A DNA stretch of 64,000 nt, from the NCBI RefSeq assembly GCF_042477335.2, contig NC_091247.1, positions 65,116,501-65,180,500 of the forward strand, read 5' to 3'. A model generated the notes under the pieces. That model searched no databases. It had not been told where the DNA came from and saw only the letters and a list, made by a program, of their open reading frames with translations. Source of the stretch: Ovis canadensis. Its lineage: Eukaryota; Chordata; Mammalia; Artiodactyla; Bovidae. A program made the position numbers and the translations under genes. Below, piece after piece: positions 9,473-20,110 of the stretch. How positions within the stretch are numbered: the first letter of the stretch is position 1; every line of letters begins with the position of its first letter.

Positions 9473-11640
9473 ATATGCCTAATCAAAAAACAATTCTACT
9501 TTTAAAACAGTAGTAATAAAAACAAAATTGTATTTCATTTTCTCCAATCTATGAGGCATCCAGAGGTAGGCTGGGCCTCACAGAGCCTTTCCAATCACAC
9601 AAGGTAGGTCTGAGCCTGCCAGGGCCAGTCTGTATTATTGAAGTTGCTGACCACAGGAAGTGAGAGAAGCCCTCTTCCCCTTGAGAGCTCTCTGGGCCAC
9701 ATATTACTGAGGATTCTAATTCATCCAAAGGTTGTAAAGGAAATAAATCCCTTTTCTCTATTGCTTAGACATACTGAAATACATCTTGGGTCTTAACAGG
9801 TGTAATTCAATTCAATTATATTCTCTCCATTAACTTAATACTGTTACTCTTTGAGGCAGAGATCTGACATTTTGTTGTTTTTGTTACTGTTTTTTCTTTC
9901 TAAACCTACCCCAGAAGCTGTAGCTTATACATCTCCCCATAGAAAGAAACTTAGGGTCTGATGCCCTTTTTCCCTTACATATTTCCATTAAATTCTTCCA
10001 GTCCCTAGTTAACTGATGTTGAGTGTCCATTTCCAAACTAGGTGCAGGGAGAAAAAAGTTTAAAAGATGCAGTCCTTGTCTTCAAGGGTTTAGTGTGTCT
10101 GAGAGAAGAGACTTCCACACACAACACCAGCAGGTAACAAAGGAACAGTGTTAGATTAGCTGCAAACCCCTACCACAGGTAAATGCCAGATCTACTTAGT
10201 ATTAATAGTTTGGAAAGGGTGAGACAGGGGCCAGCTGGAGTTCTCAGAGGTTTGTTTAAGGGCTAAAAGGATATAGACCCAGAGGAGCAGCCTTTATGGG
10301 AAAGCATAGAAGGTAGAAGACAAGTCCCAATGGCAGAGAGAGGACCAGCTGTTCTGGAGGGAGAGCCTCTATGTCAGGGTGCCCAGACACCCAGCCTCCA
10401 CCTTGGTGGAGGCTCCTGATCAAATGACTTACATGCTCTGGATCACAACCCAGCATCTTCCAGTGGAAACTGTCTCCTGATCTCCTATTTATCTCAAAGA
10501 CATATCTCCATTTATATGGGTTTCATGCTTGCCATGTGTTTAGAGCTCACTACCTGGGAGAGAGGCTCATGTTATTATCACCATAATCATCGTTTACCAC
10601 CTGCCTGCCTCACTTGAACCCATTACTCATGCTATCCCTCTCCCAGGAGAAGCCTTTTGCCAACTCCCAGGGTTCACATATCTGGTTTTGGGAGATGAAT
10701 CGACTAAACGTTAAATTTTAAAGTGACCACTTCCAAATGCTTGGGGGAACATACAAAGGGAAAAGGTATCAGCTTTGGGTTCCTCAGAAATATGCTTATT
10801 TTTCCAAAGTGGAGGATGCCTGAGGGTGGGTGAGTGCCCTCTCAAAAGCAGTAAGAAGCAGCCTGCCAGGTGACTTAGAGAAGACAAGTGCCAGGATCTC
10901 TTCTAGAGTAGGGGTCTTCCCACATGTGAACAAACTCCCACATTTCCCTATGTCTCCCATGATCTCTTTTTCCTAAATCAGCCATGATAATATGGGAATA
11001 AATTCACATTTTCTGAGGCAGAAATACTGCCAGACTTGTTAATCTCATGCAGATGTGATGTTACTTTTACTGTGTTGTAATATGGCTTCTTAAAAAAAAA
11101 AAAAAAAACAAGTGGGAAGGAGGTGGGGGAAGAAGAGCCCACCACCAAAAAAAACAACAAATATTCGCCAACCCATATGGTCAGTAATTGCTGTTTAATA
11201 GTCCTCCTATTACAAACCTAAGAGGCAGCAGTCTGAATTACCAGTAGAGTATTAATAAACAGGAATGAGTTAATAGAGCATAAAGACCTTCTCCTGGAAC
11301 AGTGGGGGAGTTGAATATTCTTTTCTTCAGTCAGCTGTAAGTAATTACTGCATGGTGTGCTTCTGACTATTACCATAACAGAGCAATTGGACGTGAAGAA
11401 TGGATAATGGTACGGACATGGAGGTATTTTTAGAATATCAGCAGCGAAGCAGGTAACTGGCCTACTCCAGAAGAAACCTTTAAATAAGTTTAGAAGACTT
11501 TTTTTGCTCCCCCCCACCTCTTCTCCTTATGACATTTAGCCAGGGTAGAATTTTAAAAAGATCAATCTAATAAATTATTTAAAATAACTTTACAAAGAGG
11601 ATGCCTGTGATATGTAAATAAGAAGGCAAGAAGGGAGGAA
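9473..11640. other. Unique DNA, no gene seen
   Basis: Single-copy sequence. Around 10030-10150 the wording 'gatgcagtccttgtcttcaa' resembles an old interspersed repeat but is too worn to assign. A 19-A run lies at 11091-11108. Open frames of 60-99 codons on both strands have no recognisable product. Confidence 0.5.
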
Positions 11641-12967
11641 GGAGAAGTCTAAAAATGCCCAGGCGGACCGGGAGGCATCAAGCCTATGTTCCTGTAACTA
11701 CATAATCACGGGTTCCTGTCTGCTCCTCAGAGACTACAGCCCGGATGCGAATCTGCTTGACTGGCTCCCACTGGCTGCTCAGGTGAAAGTGGAAATATTC
11801 AAATCAGAGCTGTAACTATGATTGCTGGAGTTGTGGGTTTTCTAAAATTGAGTTAGTCATCCTCGGTGATTTAATGATGCATATCATTTATTTTAAAATA
11901 TTATTACAGGGGCATTGACTGAGCGGCGGCGCCTTCTTCGCGGGACTGGCCATTATCCGATGCGGCGGGGGATGTCAGGGGCGTCGGCAGGCTGGGAGGC
12001 TGTCTACCGGCACAACATATGTTCTCAGACGCAAACAGCTTGAGACTTCGATTCAGAAAGCGGTAATTTTGCAAATGCACACAAATATCATTTAAGGGGT
12101 ATTTTGAAAAAAAAAATTTTTTTTTCAGGGTATAGGTCCTTCTTTCTCCCGGCTGCACAGGCCGATGCTGATTTTTCAATTTGCAGGTTTGTTAAGCATC
12201 ATGGAATGTTTTGGTTCTCAATCAAGAATATTCTTCCCAAGTGGTTCCAAAGTCCTATGCTTGAAAATAAATGCGTGTCCTCTTTGTCCCCTAGCAGCAT
12301 GTGTTCCAAGGTACAATAGCGGCACAGGACAGAGTGAGGCAATGCCTTTGATTGAACCGTCCTATAGGTTTTTAACCGGCCACTCACCCAGGCTGGATGC
12401 TTTCTTCAGCTTGCTCTCTTCTCTGAGCGGTGCTAGTGACTGGAGTCCAGCGGAGATGGTTAGGAATCAGGCCCCAAGTCCTCCTCCTGGCTGGATTCCT
12501 GTTCTTCCTCGCGGCACAGGAGCTGAACAGAGCCTCAACTGCTTCAGCGCTGATGACCTCCTCTGGGCCCCGCCTGAAAAGAAGAGGTGCAGCCATTGGG
12601 ACAAGTGGCCATGCTTCACAGATCTCTGCCCGCTGCTTTGGGGTCTTCTGACAAACACATGTGTGTGAGATAAACACTGTCGCATTTATTTCCCCCCAGA
12701 AAACCACATGATTGCATCTGAGCTCCACCAGCCAGCATACTCTGATTCAACTAGACACAGTCCCTTTCTTGCTAAAAGACGCTGCAGTGTACATTTACAG
12801 CTGTGGATTTCACCTGTTTCACTGGTCATTCTTAATAGAAGTCAAGGGCACACCTGTAGAGGTGTTATTGTGACCCAGGGAGAGGACCCGCTCCCCTGTG
12901 TGGCTGGTTTTGATTTCTTGTTTCACATGTTTGAGAAGAGAATAGCTCTCTTTTACTGCGATGTGCT
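11641..12967. other. CpG-enriched unique DNA, no gene assigned
   Basis: This stretch keeps more CpG dinucleotides than the rest of the window, densest at 11923-12063. A 167-codon plus-strand frame (12165-12668) and overlapping minus-strand frames (12384-12728) cover much of it, but their predicted proteins carry no domain I recognise and compete on the same DNA. It may hold a regulatory element or a non-coding exon. Confidence 0.4.
11923..12063. promoter_or_regulatory. Short CpG-dense spot, possible regulatory element
   Basis: Fourteen CpGs can be counted in about 140 bp, starting with 'gcggcggcgcc' and ending with 'aagcggt', within AT-rich DNA ('tttattttaaaatattattacag' lies just upstream). 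It is shorter than a conventional CpG island. No TATA box, GC box or start signal was identified with confidence. Confidence 0.35.
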
Positions 12968-13172
12968 GCGCTGTTGCTCAGTCGTGTCTGACTCTTTGCG
13001 GCCCCGTGGACTGTAGCCTGCCATGCTTCTCTATCCATAAGGATTCTCCAAACAAGAATACTGGAGGGGGTTGCCATGCCCTCCTTCAGAGGATCTTCCC
13101 AACACAGGGATCGAACCCAGGTCTCCCACATTGCAGGTGGATTCTTTACCATTTGAGCCCCCAGGGAAGCCC
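12968..13172 (-). mobile_element. Bov-tA SINE
   Basis: Full minus-strand monomer from 'gctgttgctcagtcgtgtc' to 'gagcccccagggaagcccc'. The B box is preserved on the minus strand within 'gggatcgaacccag'. Flanks 'ctcttttac' and 'ctcttttcc' suggest a worn target-site duplication. Confidence 0.92.
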
Positions 13173-13311
13173 CTCTTTTCCTTAAGTCTATACAAAGATG
13201 AGGACAAAAGAAAATATGGCTTATTAAGAGCCAACATTTAATCAAGTTTTTCACAATGGACCAAGATCAATGGTCATTTCTAGAAAGTGTTCAAGATCTC
13301 ATGATTTAGGG

Positions 13312-13501
13312 CACGGGTCCCTAACATCTGGAATCTAATGCCTGATGATCTGAGGTGTAGCTGCTGTAATAATAATAGAAATAAAGTACACAATAAATGC
13401 AATGGGCTTGAATCATCCTGAAACCATCTCCCCTCTCTGGTCCATGGAAAATCATCTTCCACAAAACCAGTCCCTGGTGCCAAAAAGGTTGGGGACCGTT
13501 G
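13312..13501. mobile_element. hAT-type non-autonomous DNA transposon (MITE)
   Basis: A 190-bp element has terminal inverted repeats, 'cacgggtccctaac' at the left and 'gttggggaccgttg' at the right, and an exact 8-bp duplication, atttaggg, at 13304-13311 and 13502-13509. Eight-base duplications are typical of hAT elements. The interior includes 'aatctaatgcctgatgatct' and 'ccagtccctggtgccaaaaa', recognisable as a widespread mammalian family whose exact name I do not assign. It has no transposase. Confidence 0.85.
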
Positions 13502-13509
13502 ATTTAGGG

Positions 13510-14142
13510 CATTTCAGTGATCAGCATCTCTGTGTTTCTGATTCATTTTGAGATACTTATGAGTGACTTTATATGTGAGTGCACTGTTTGTGGTCATGAG
13601 TATGCCCCACTTGAACTTGTTGACACCCTCATGAATCATGAACTTCTCAAGGGCGTGGATTACACCTTTGAGGTTTACACACAGGGTTATATCCTTTTCA
13701 AAAGGACCAGCACAAGGACTTCCCAGGAAAAGATAGTCAACAATCAGAGATGTTGCTGTTTCAGATCTAGAAAACCCTCTAAGGAGCCAAAGAATAAAAG
13801 GTTTTTCCCAAGAGTGCAACTAAGGGGATAAAGAAGGTACCAACTCCTTTATATCTGCAGTTAGTTTTCAGAAGCCCAGAGCAAAAGAAATACCTGGAAT
13901 TGTTAAGAAGGCAACTATTTCCAGAGGCCACCATTTTACCTCTTGGGTATTTTTGCTGGTATGTCAAGAGTTCTTACATTTTCAGGTGTTCCTTTTGAAA
14001 CACCTTAGGAGGCCAATACTCCAATAAGAATGAGTGAACAAGTAAATTATTCAAAATGAATTATATAACTCAGTCTGAATAAAACTTTCCAGACTGGTTG
14101 ACTTCAGCTACCCTACTGATGGGTTATCATGACAACCTGTAG

Positions 14143-14143
<1 letters not shown>
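13510..14143. other. Unique DNA, no gene seen
   Basis: A pair of about 100-codon frames on opposite strands (13514-13831) have no recognisable product. Nothing else stands out. Confidence 0.5.

Positions 14144-14175
<32 letters not shown>
14144..14175. repeat. (CA)n microsatellite
   Basis: An uninterrupted run of about 16 CA dinucleotides, likely length-variable between individuals. Confidence 0.95.
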
Positions 14176-14177
<2 letters not shown>

Positions 14178-14243
14178 TCAACATTTGGTAGACAATCCTC
14201 TGAAAATGTCCAGTTATATGATAATGCCTCTAACAGTGATAAT

Positions 14244-14462
14244 GTGTTCCGTCACCCAGTCATGTCCAACTCTGTGGCCCCATGAACTGTAGCCCCACTA
14301 GGTTCCTCTGTCCATGGAATTTTCCAGGCCAGAATACTGGAGTGGGATCCTATTTTCTATTCCAGGGGATCTTCCCCACCCACTCAGGGATCAAACCCAC
14401 ATCTCTTGCATCTCCTGTATTGGCAGATGGATTCTTTACCATTGGTGCCATCTGGGAAGCCC
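14244..14462 (-). mobile_element. Bov-tA SINE with perfect TSD
   Basis: Full-length minus-strand copy ending in 'gccatctgggaagccc'. A perfect 12-bp target-site duplication, aacagtgataat, lies at 14232-14243 and 14463-14474. The body has lost most CpGs, so it is older than its clean duplication suggests. Confidence 0.95.
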
Positions 14463-14539
14463 AACAGTGATAATAGCAGAGGTCTAAATAATCTCTGCCT
14501 ATGGGATCAATTTCATCTTCTACCACCCACCTATGGTTT

Positions 14540-14727
14540 TATTTTAGTTCCTCCATCACCCTGAGCTTATCTCTGTTTCTGGGTCTTTGAACTGTCTGCT
14601 CCCTTTGCCTGAAAGGCATTCAGCCTTGGTATAAATGTCATCTCCAAGTAACTACTCTTAATAGCTTTTTAGGCATCCTCTAAGTAAAACTCTGCTTTAG
14701 TTTCTTCACAGCATTTATACAAGTTGT
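14540..14727 (+). repeat. L2 LINE relic
   Basis: Plus-strand L2 3'-region landmarks: 'aactgtctgctccctttgcc', 'tgaaaggcattcagcc' and 'aaatgtcatctccaagtaac'. The BovB fragment at 14728 begins inside or directly after it. Confidence 0.6.
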
Positions 14728-15057
14728 TCTTAAGAGTCCCTTGGACCTCAGGAGATCAAAGTAGTCAATCTTAAAGGAAATCAACCCTGAATATTCTTTG
14801 GAAGAACTGATGCTGAAGCTGAAGCTCCAAATCTTTGGCTACCTGATGTGAAGAGCCAACTCATTGGAAAAGACCCTGATGCTGGGCAAGATTGAAGCCA
14901 GGAGGAGAATGGGACAACAGAGGATGAGATGGTTGGATGGCATCACCAACTCAATGGATATGTGTTTGAGCAAACTCCAAGAGATAGTGTAGGATGGGGA
15001 AGCCAGGCGTGCCACAGTCCATGGCGTGGCAAAGAGTCAGACATGACTAAACAACAA
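14728..15057 (+). mobile_element. BovB LINE 3' fragment
   Basis: About 330 bp of the BovB 3' end on the plus strand, starting 'aagagtcccttggacctcag' and ending 'agtcagacatgactaaacaa'. The ACTGAA-type tail has been lost or replaced by 'aacaacaa'. No catalytic domain remains. Confidence 0.92.
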
Positions 15058-15099
15058 GTACAAGTTGATGTTTTTAGCATGTGTGCCAGCTGAACAGTT

Positions 15100-15560
15100 C
15101 TCAATTCTTGATTCCCTCCCTGCTCTAATATACATCTCAGGTGACATGTAACTGTGGGTAGAAAGTGACCCTCACCCTCTGGTGTTAATGCTTAGCCATG
15201 TGACTTGCTCTGGTTGACTAAATGTTGGCAGGCATTTAGTTAACCAATGTTGAGAACAGAGCCTTTACATACCCTGTGTATCTTGCTTGCATCCTGGTGC
15301 TCCTGCCATTTCCTAGAAGAAATATATGTCATAAATAATCACTTTTTGAAGAAGAATGAAAAACTCCTAGAACAAAACTGAACTGAATCAGTGGCCTAGA
15401 ACCAAGTCCCCTGATGACCTTCAGTAGTACTGTTTCAATCATTATCAAGAAAATAAACACTTGTTATTTGAGCCTCTGAGATTTGGGTCATGTTATGGGG
15501 CTTGTCATTCATCATTAATGTGCCAATTGCTAGTTAACAGAAAAATTATACCAGAAATGG
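15100..15560 (+). repeat. Ancient mammalian interspersed repeat, family unassigned
   Basis: Blocks such as 'agccatgtgacttgctctgg', 'gtgctcctgccatttcctag', 'actgaactgaatcagtggcc' and 'aataaacacttgttatttga' occur in the order of an old mammalian repeat that I recognise by sequence but cannot name. Part of the same family is seen at 16872-17034. Confidence 0.6.
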
Positions 15561-16507
15561 GCATCTGCTCTCAAAAACCTGTAAAATATGTATCATTTGG
15601 TTTGGGATTATGTGGTAAGAGAAAGAAAACTATAAAAAACCTGTAATCAGAGGCTGGAAAAATGACTACCCATATTATGTAGTAACAAAATATTAGATTT
15701 ATTGCAATAACCTATGAGGCAAAACAAACAAAAAGTACTAAGTGTACCTGTAGTTTGGGTATTACAGGTGGGAAACAGGTTGAAAAATCAACTCAGCTAC
15801 CGAGAAGAACATATTCCCAGTACTTATCAGAAAAGCCAAAGAAGGCATTCATCGAACAGAGTAAAGACCCTGTATTACAGTACTGATATACTGTATTGCA
15901 GTATATCTGTGTGCTGTATCTATGCTGTATATACAGTATTGATACACTATATTACAGTATATCAATGATAAACTCCCAGGTGGGGAACCAGGGACTAGCC
16001 AAAGTGTATGCTAGTCTCTTTGTAGGGAAACCTGGCAGAATTTCAGGTTCTTGCTATAGACCAGTGATTTCTATGTTTCTTTCAGTTTTTTCCTCGTTGA
16101 ATGCAACTATCTTAATTTGTTTATCCTGTCCTTATTCCAACATTGTATGTGAAATGTGTGGGAGGCAGATAACATGTGATTCAGTTCAGAGATATTCAGA
16201 TCCAGAGCATCCCACCTATACCTGATATAAATCATGAGATCCTGGACTTTGAACCTGATGCCAAAACTGAGAGAGATTTTTTATTTTCTTGGGATGGCAA
16301 AAAGTATGCAGAAGGATCCTGACCAAGAGGGTAGATAGAGTAAATTGTTATTTTCAATAAAATGAATTATAAATCATTAAAAATATATATAATTATACAT
16401 TTACACATCTTCCCATAAAGCTTGCAGTTCTTTCCACTATGAATGAAAAATACTTCACTGATCCATTCATGTTGGGCTTGACATGTGAATTGTGTTGGTT
16501 AATGCCT
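15561..16507. other. Unique AT-rich DNA with palindromic TA/CTGTA segment
   Basis: Mostly single copy. The segment 15871-15965 is built from variants of 'tattacagtatat' and 'tacagtattgatac' that repeat and also read as inverted repeats of each other. No gene is seen. Confidence 0.5.
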
Positions 16508-16842
16508 AAGAGTCCCTTGGACAGCAAGGAGATTAAACCAATCAATCTTAAAGGAAATCAACCCTGAATATTCATTGGAAGGAATGATGTTGAAGCTGAA
16601 GCTCCAATACTTTGGCGACCTGGTGTGAAGAGCCAATTCATTCGAAAAGACCCTGATGCTGGGAAAAATTGAGGGCGGGAGGAGAAGGGGGCAACAGAGA
16701 ATGAGATAGCTGCATGGAATTACCAACTCAATGGATATGAGTTTGAGCAAACTCCTGGAGACAGAGAAGGGCAGGGAAGCCTGGCATGCTGCAGTCCATG
16801 TGGTCGCAAAGAGTTGGACACAACTTAGCAACTGAACAACAA
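16508..16842 (+). mobile_element. BovB LINE 3' fragment
   Basis: About 335 bp of the BovB 3' end, plus strand, from 'agagtcccttggacagcaag' to 'acacaacttagcaactgaac'. It is 5' truncated at almost the same element position as the copy at 14728. Confidence 0.92.
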
Positions 16843-16871
16843 TGAAATATTACTAAATGTGACTAAAGCAG

Positions 16872-17034
16872 AGTTTTATACTTGCTGCCATGCTCTGGCT
16901 TCTTCTCTTGCACTCCTGCCATTCACCACAAGAAGAACATGCTCCAGGTAGCTGCTGGTCCAGGAAGAAACCAAACAGACAAGGAGGAAAGTTCTGATCC
17001 CAGCTGACAGTTTTGAGTCAAGATACAATGAACC
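16872..17034 (+). repeat. Ancient repeat, same family as 15100-15560
   Basis: The blocks 'cttctcttgcactcctgcc', 'caagaagaacatgctccagg' and 'tagctgctggtccaggaag' match the family seen at 15100-15560. It is cut by the Bov-tA at 17035 and probably resumes near 17646-17700. Confidence 0.55.
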
Positions 17035-17645
17035 GTGGGCTTCCCAGGTGGCGGTAGAGGTGAAGAGTCCACCTGCCAATGCAGGAGATACAAGAACACG
17101 GGTTTGATCTCTTGGTTGGGAAGATCCCCTGGAGAAGGGAATGGAAACCCACTCCAGTATTCTTGCCTGGAAAATTCCATGGACAGAGGAGCCCGGCAGA
17201 CTACAGTTCAGTTCAGTTCAGTTCAGTTCAATTGCTCAGTCATGTCTGACCCTTTGCAACCGCATGGACTGCAGCACACCAGGCTTCCCTGTCCATCACC
17301 AACTCCTGGAGCTTGCTCAAACTCATCTCCATAGAGTTGGTGATACCATCCAACCATCTCATTATCCGTCATCCCCTTCTCCTCCTGCCTTCAATATTTC
17401 CCAGCATCAGGGTCTTTTCCCATGAATCAGCTCTTCTTCTCAGCTGGCCAAAGTATTGGAGTTTCAGCTTCAGCATCAGTCCTTCCAAATGAATATTCAG
17501 GACTGATTTCCTTTGGAACTGACTGGTTGGATCTCCTTGCTGTCTAAGGGACACTCAAGAGTCTTCTCTAACACCACAGTTCAAAACATCAAAAGCTATA
17601 GTCTGTGGGGTTGCAAAGAGTTGGACACGACTGAGAGACTGAGCA
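17035..17645 (+). mobile_element. Bov-tA SINE split by a BovB insertion
   Basis: The SINE starts 'gtgggcttcccaggtgg', runs to 'cccggcagactaca' (17204), and resumes at 17594 as 'gctatagtctgtggggttgc' through 'acacgactgagagactgagc'. The two halves are exactly the two parts of one Bov-tA. The inserted material is a minus-strand BovB 3' end. Confidence 0.93.
17205..17592 (-). mobile_element. BovB 3' fragment nested in Bov-tA
   Basis: Minus-strand BovB 3' end beginning with repeated 'gttca' tail units (17205-17229) and 5' truncated near 'gttcaaaacatcaaaa'. Flanking SINE bases 'actacagt' and 'gctatagt' look like a diverged target-site duplication. Confidence 0.93.
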
Positions 17646-17789
17646 AAAGATGAACCATGCTAAGATCAGGCACCTTCCAGCAGATCCACTAGTGAAAAAA
17701 CCAGAACTGCTAGTGAAAAAAAATGTTTGGTGCTTCAGTTGATAGATGATAGGGTTGCTTGTTTCACAAAATTATTGTAGGATAAATGC

Positions 17790-17937
17790 TGACTGATTTC
17801 ATGTTTGCTTATTCTCTGCCCCTATGGAAATGTAAGCTCTATGAACATAGAAACTTTTTCCATCTTATTCATGTATGTTTTCTAGTAGGCAGAAATAATC
17901 TTGGTATATATTTATTGCAGAATACATATTTTTATGG
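17790..17937 (+). repeat. L2 LINE 3' relic
   Basis: Plus-strand features 'tatggaaatgtaagctctat', 'gaacatagaaactttttcc' and a terminal 'atatttattgcagaata' match the L2 3' end. It ends where a BovB copy begins. Confidence 0.55.
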
Positions 17938-18980
17938 AACACAATAAAATGTGGAAAATTCTGAAAGAGATGGGAATACCAGACAACCTGACCTGCCACT
18001 TGTGAAATTTGTATGCAGGTCAGGAAGCAACAGTTAGAACTGGACATGGAACAACAGACTGGTTCCAAATAGGAGAAGCAATATGTCAAGGCTATATGTT
18101 GTCACCTTGCTTATTTAACTTATGTGCAGAGTACCTCATGAGAAATGCTAGATTGGATGAAGCACAAGCTGGAATCAAGATGGCCAGGAGAAATATCAAT
18201 AACCTCAGATATGCAGATGACACCACCCTTATGGCAGAAAGTGAAGAAGAACTAAAGAGCCTCTTGATGAAAGTGAAAGAGGAGAGTGAAAAAGTTGGCT
18301 TAAAGCTCAACATTCAGAAAACGAAGATCATGGCATCCGGTCCCATCATTCAATGGCAAATAGTTGGGGAAATAGTGGAAACAGTGGCTGACTTTATTTT
18401 TGGGGGCTCCAAAATCACTGCAGATGGTGATTGCAGCCATGAAATAAAAAGATGGCTATTCCTTGGAAGGAAAGTTATGACCAACCTAGATAGTACATTA
18501 AAAAGCAGAGACATTACTTTGCCAACAAAGGTCTGTCTAGTCAAGGCTATGGTTTTTCCAGTAGTCATGTATGGATGTGAGAGTTGGACTATAAAGAAAG
18601 GTGAGCAGCAAAGAATTGATGCTTTGAACTGTGGTGTTGGAGAAGATTCTTGAGAGTCCCTTGGACTGCAAGGAGATCCAACCAGTCCATCTTAAAGGAG
18701 ATAAGTCCTGGGTGTTCATTGGAAGCACTGATGTTGAAGGTGAAAATCCAGTAATTTGGCCACCTGATGCAAAGAGCTGACTCATTGGAAAAGACCCTGA
18801 TGCTGGGAGGGATTGGGGGCAGGAGGAGAAGGGGACGACAGAGGATGAGATGGTTGGATAGCATCACTGACTTAATGGACATGAGTTTGGTAAGCTCTGG
18901 GAGTTGGTGATGGACAGGGAGGCCTGGTGTGCTGTGGTTCATGGGGGCGCAAAGAGTTGGACATGACTGAGCAACTGAAA
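17938..18980 (+). mobile_element. BovB LINE, 5' truncated
   Basis: About 1 kb of plus-strand BovB from the reverse-transcriptase middle to the 3' end ('acatgactgagcaactgaaa'). It carries the best preserved RT frame in the window, described separately. Confidence 0.95.
18009..18653 (+). pseudogene. BovB reverse-transcriptase C-terminal remnant
   Basis: A 214-codon open frame begins inside the RT domain ('GHGTTDWFQIGEAICQG', motif B region 'SPCLFNLCAEYLMRNA') and includes the catalytic YADD in 'NNLRYADDTTLMAESEEEL', followed by the connection region 'VFPVVMYGCESWTIKKGEQQ'. The reading frame is lost after 'NCGVGEDS' by a one-base change in phase. The N-terminal endonuclease and RT motif A are missing by 5' truncation, and a stop precedes the frame. 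It is a fossil of a protein that nicked target DNA and copied BovB RNA in the nucleus. Confidence 0.93.
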
Positions 18981-19619
18981 TGAAATAAATAAATGAAAAA
19001 TATGTATCAAAAAATTACCAATTCAACATTAGCTATTGGAGCCCTATTTGGGTATATCATTTGCAAGAAAAAAAAAAAAACAACTTAAGCTTAAATTCAT
19101 AGTGGGCAAAGAAGAAGAGAATACTTATAGGAAAAGAAGTCCTTTGGAGTTCTTCACAAAAAAGTATTAGAAATCTCCTCGAGTGGTGTTGTGGATGGCT
19201 AATAGAGACTGCTGACATGATTAGAATAGTGAATTTGGTTGAGAACAGAGAATTATTATGAGGCAATGTCCCAGTTGTCTTTGTATCTGTAGCTCCAGCA
19301 CAAAGTGAGTTCTCAGTACATATAAGCTCACGTATATTGACTTTCAGAGCTCATGGATGAATTATAACCTACTTTTTCTTTAGTTAGGAAGATATTTAAA
19401 TGACAGCAAATAATGCAGGCCTCTGGTTACTTCTTCACTCTGTTGAAATATTACTTTGGAGAAGCTTGGTTGTGCCTCTGGGGTCAGCCTTGGAGAATAT
19501 GGTACACTTCTTTAGCCACAGGTTAAAAACAAAACAAAAACAGAAAACAAAAACAGCAACAAAACCAGGAACTGAGCAGATAGTCTTAACAGAACTTGTC
19601 TTTTAGCCTTTCCTAGTCT
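18981..19619. other. Unique AT-rich DNA
   Basis: Single-copy DNA with an A-run at 19069-19081 and a short stretch 19260-19340 that may be an old L2 tail. No gene. Confidence 0.5.
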
Positions 19620-20110
19620 TCAAAGCTAGCATATTCAAAAGCAGAGACATTACTTTGCCGACTAAGGTCCGTCTAGTCAAGGCTATAGTTTTTCCAGTAG
19701 TCATGTATGGATGTGAGAGTTGGACTGTGAAGAATTGATGCTTTTGAACTGTGGAGTTGGAGAAGACTCTTGAGAGTCCCTTGGACTGCAAGGAGATCCA
19801 ACCAGTCCATTCTGAAGGAGATCAGCCCTGGGATTTCTTTGGAAGGAATGATGCTAAAGTTGAAACTCCAGTACTTTGGCCACCTCATGTGGAGAGTTGA
19901 CTCATTGGAAAAGACTCTGATGCTGGGAGGGATTGGGGGCAGGAGGAGAAGGGGACGACAGAGGATGAGATGGCTGGATGGCATCACTGACTCAATGGAC
20001 GTGAATCTGAGTGAACTCTGGGAGTTGGTGATGGACAGGGAGGCCTGGTGTGCTGCGATTCATGGGGTCGCAAAGAGTCAGACATGACTGAGTGACTGAA
20101 CTGAACTGAT
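19620..20110 (+). mobile_element. BovB LINE 3' fragment
   Basis: Plus-strand BovB from 'gctagcatattcaaaagcag' to the tail 'gaactgaactga'. About 17 bp are missing after 'ggactgtgaag' compared with the other copies. An open frame through the C-terminal part survives (19770-20087) but has no catalytic domain. Confidence 0.94.

Noticed and set aside
12165..12668. 167-codon plus-strand frame in CpG-enriched DNA
   Set aside because: Overlapping frames exist on the other strand, composition alone could explain it, and no domain is visible. I kept only the CpG-dense spot as a lead.
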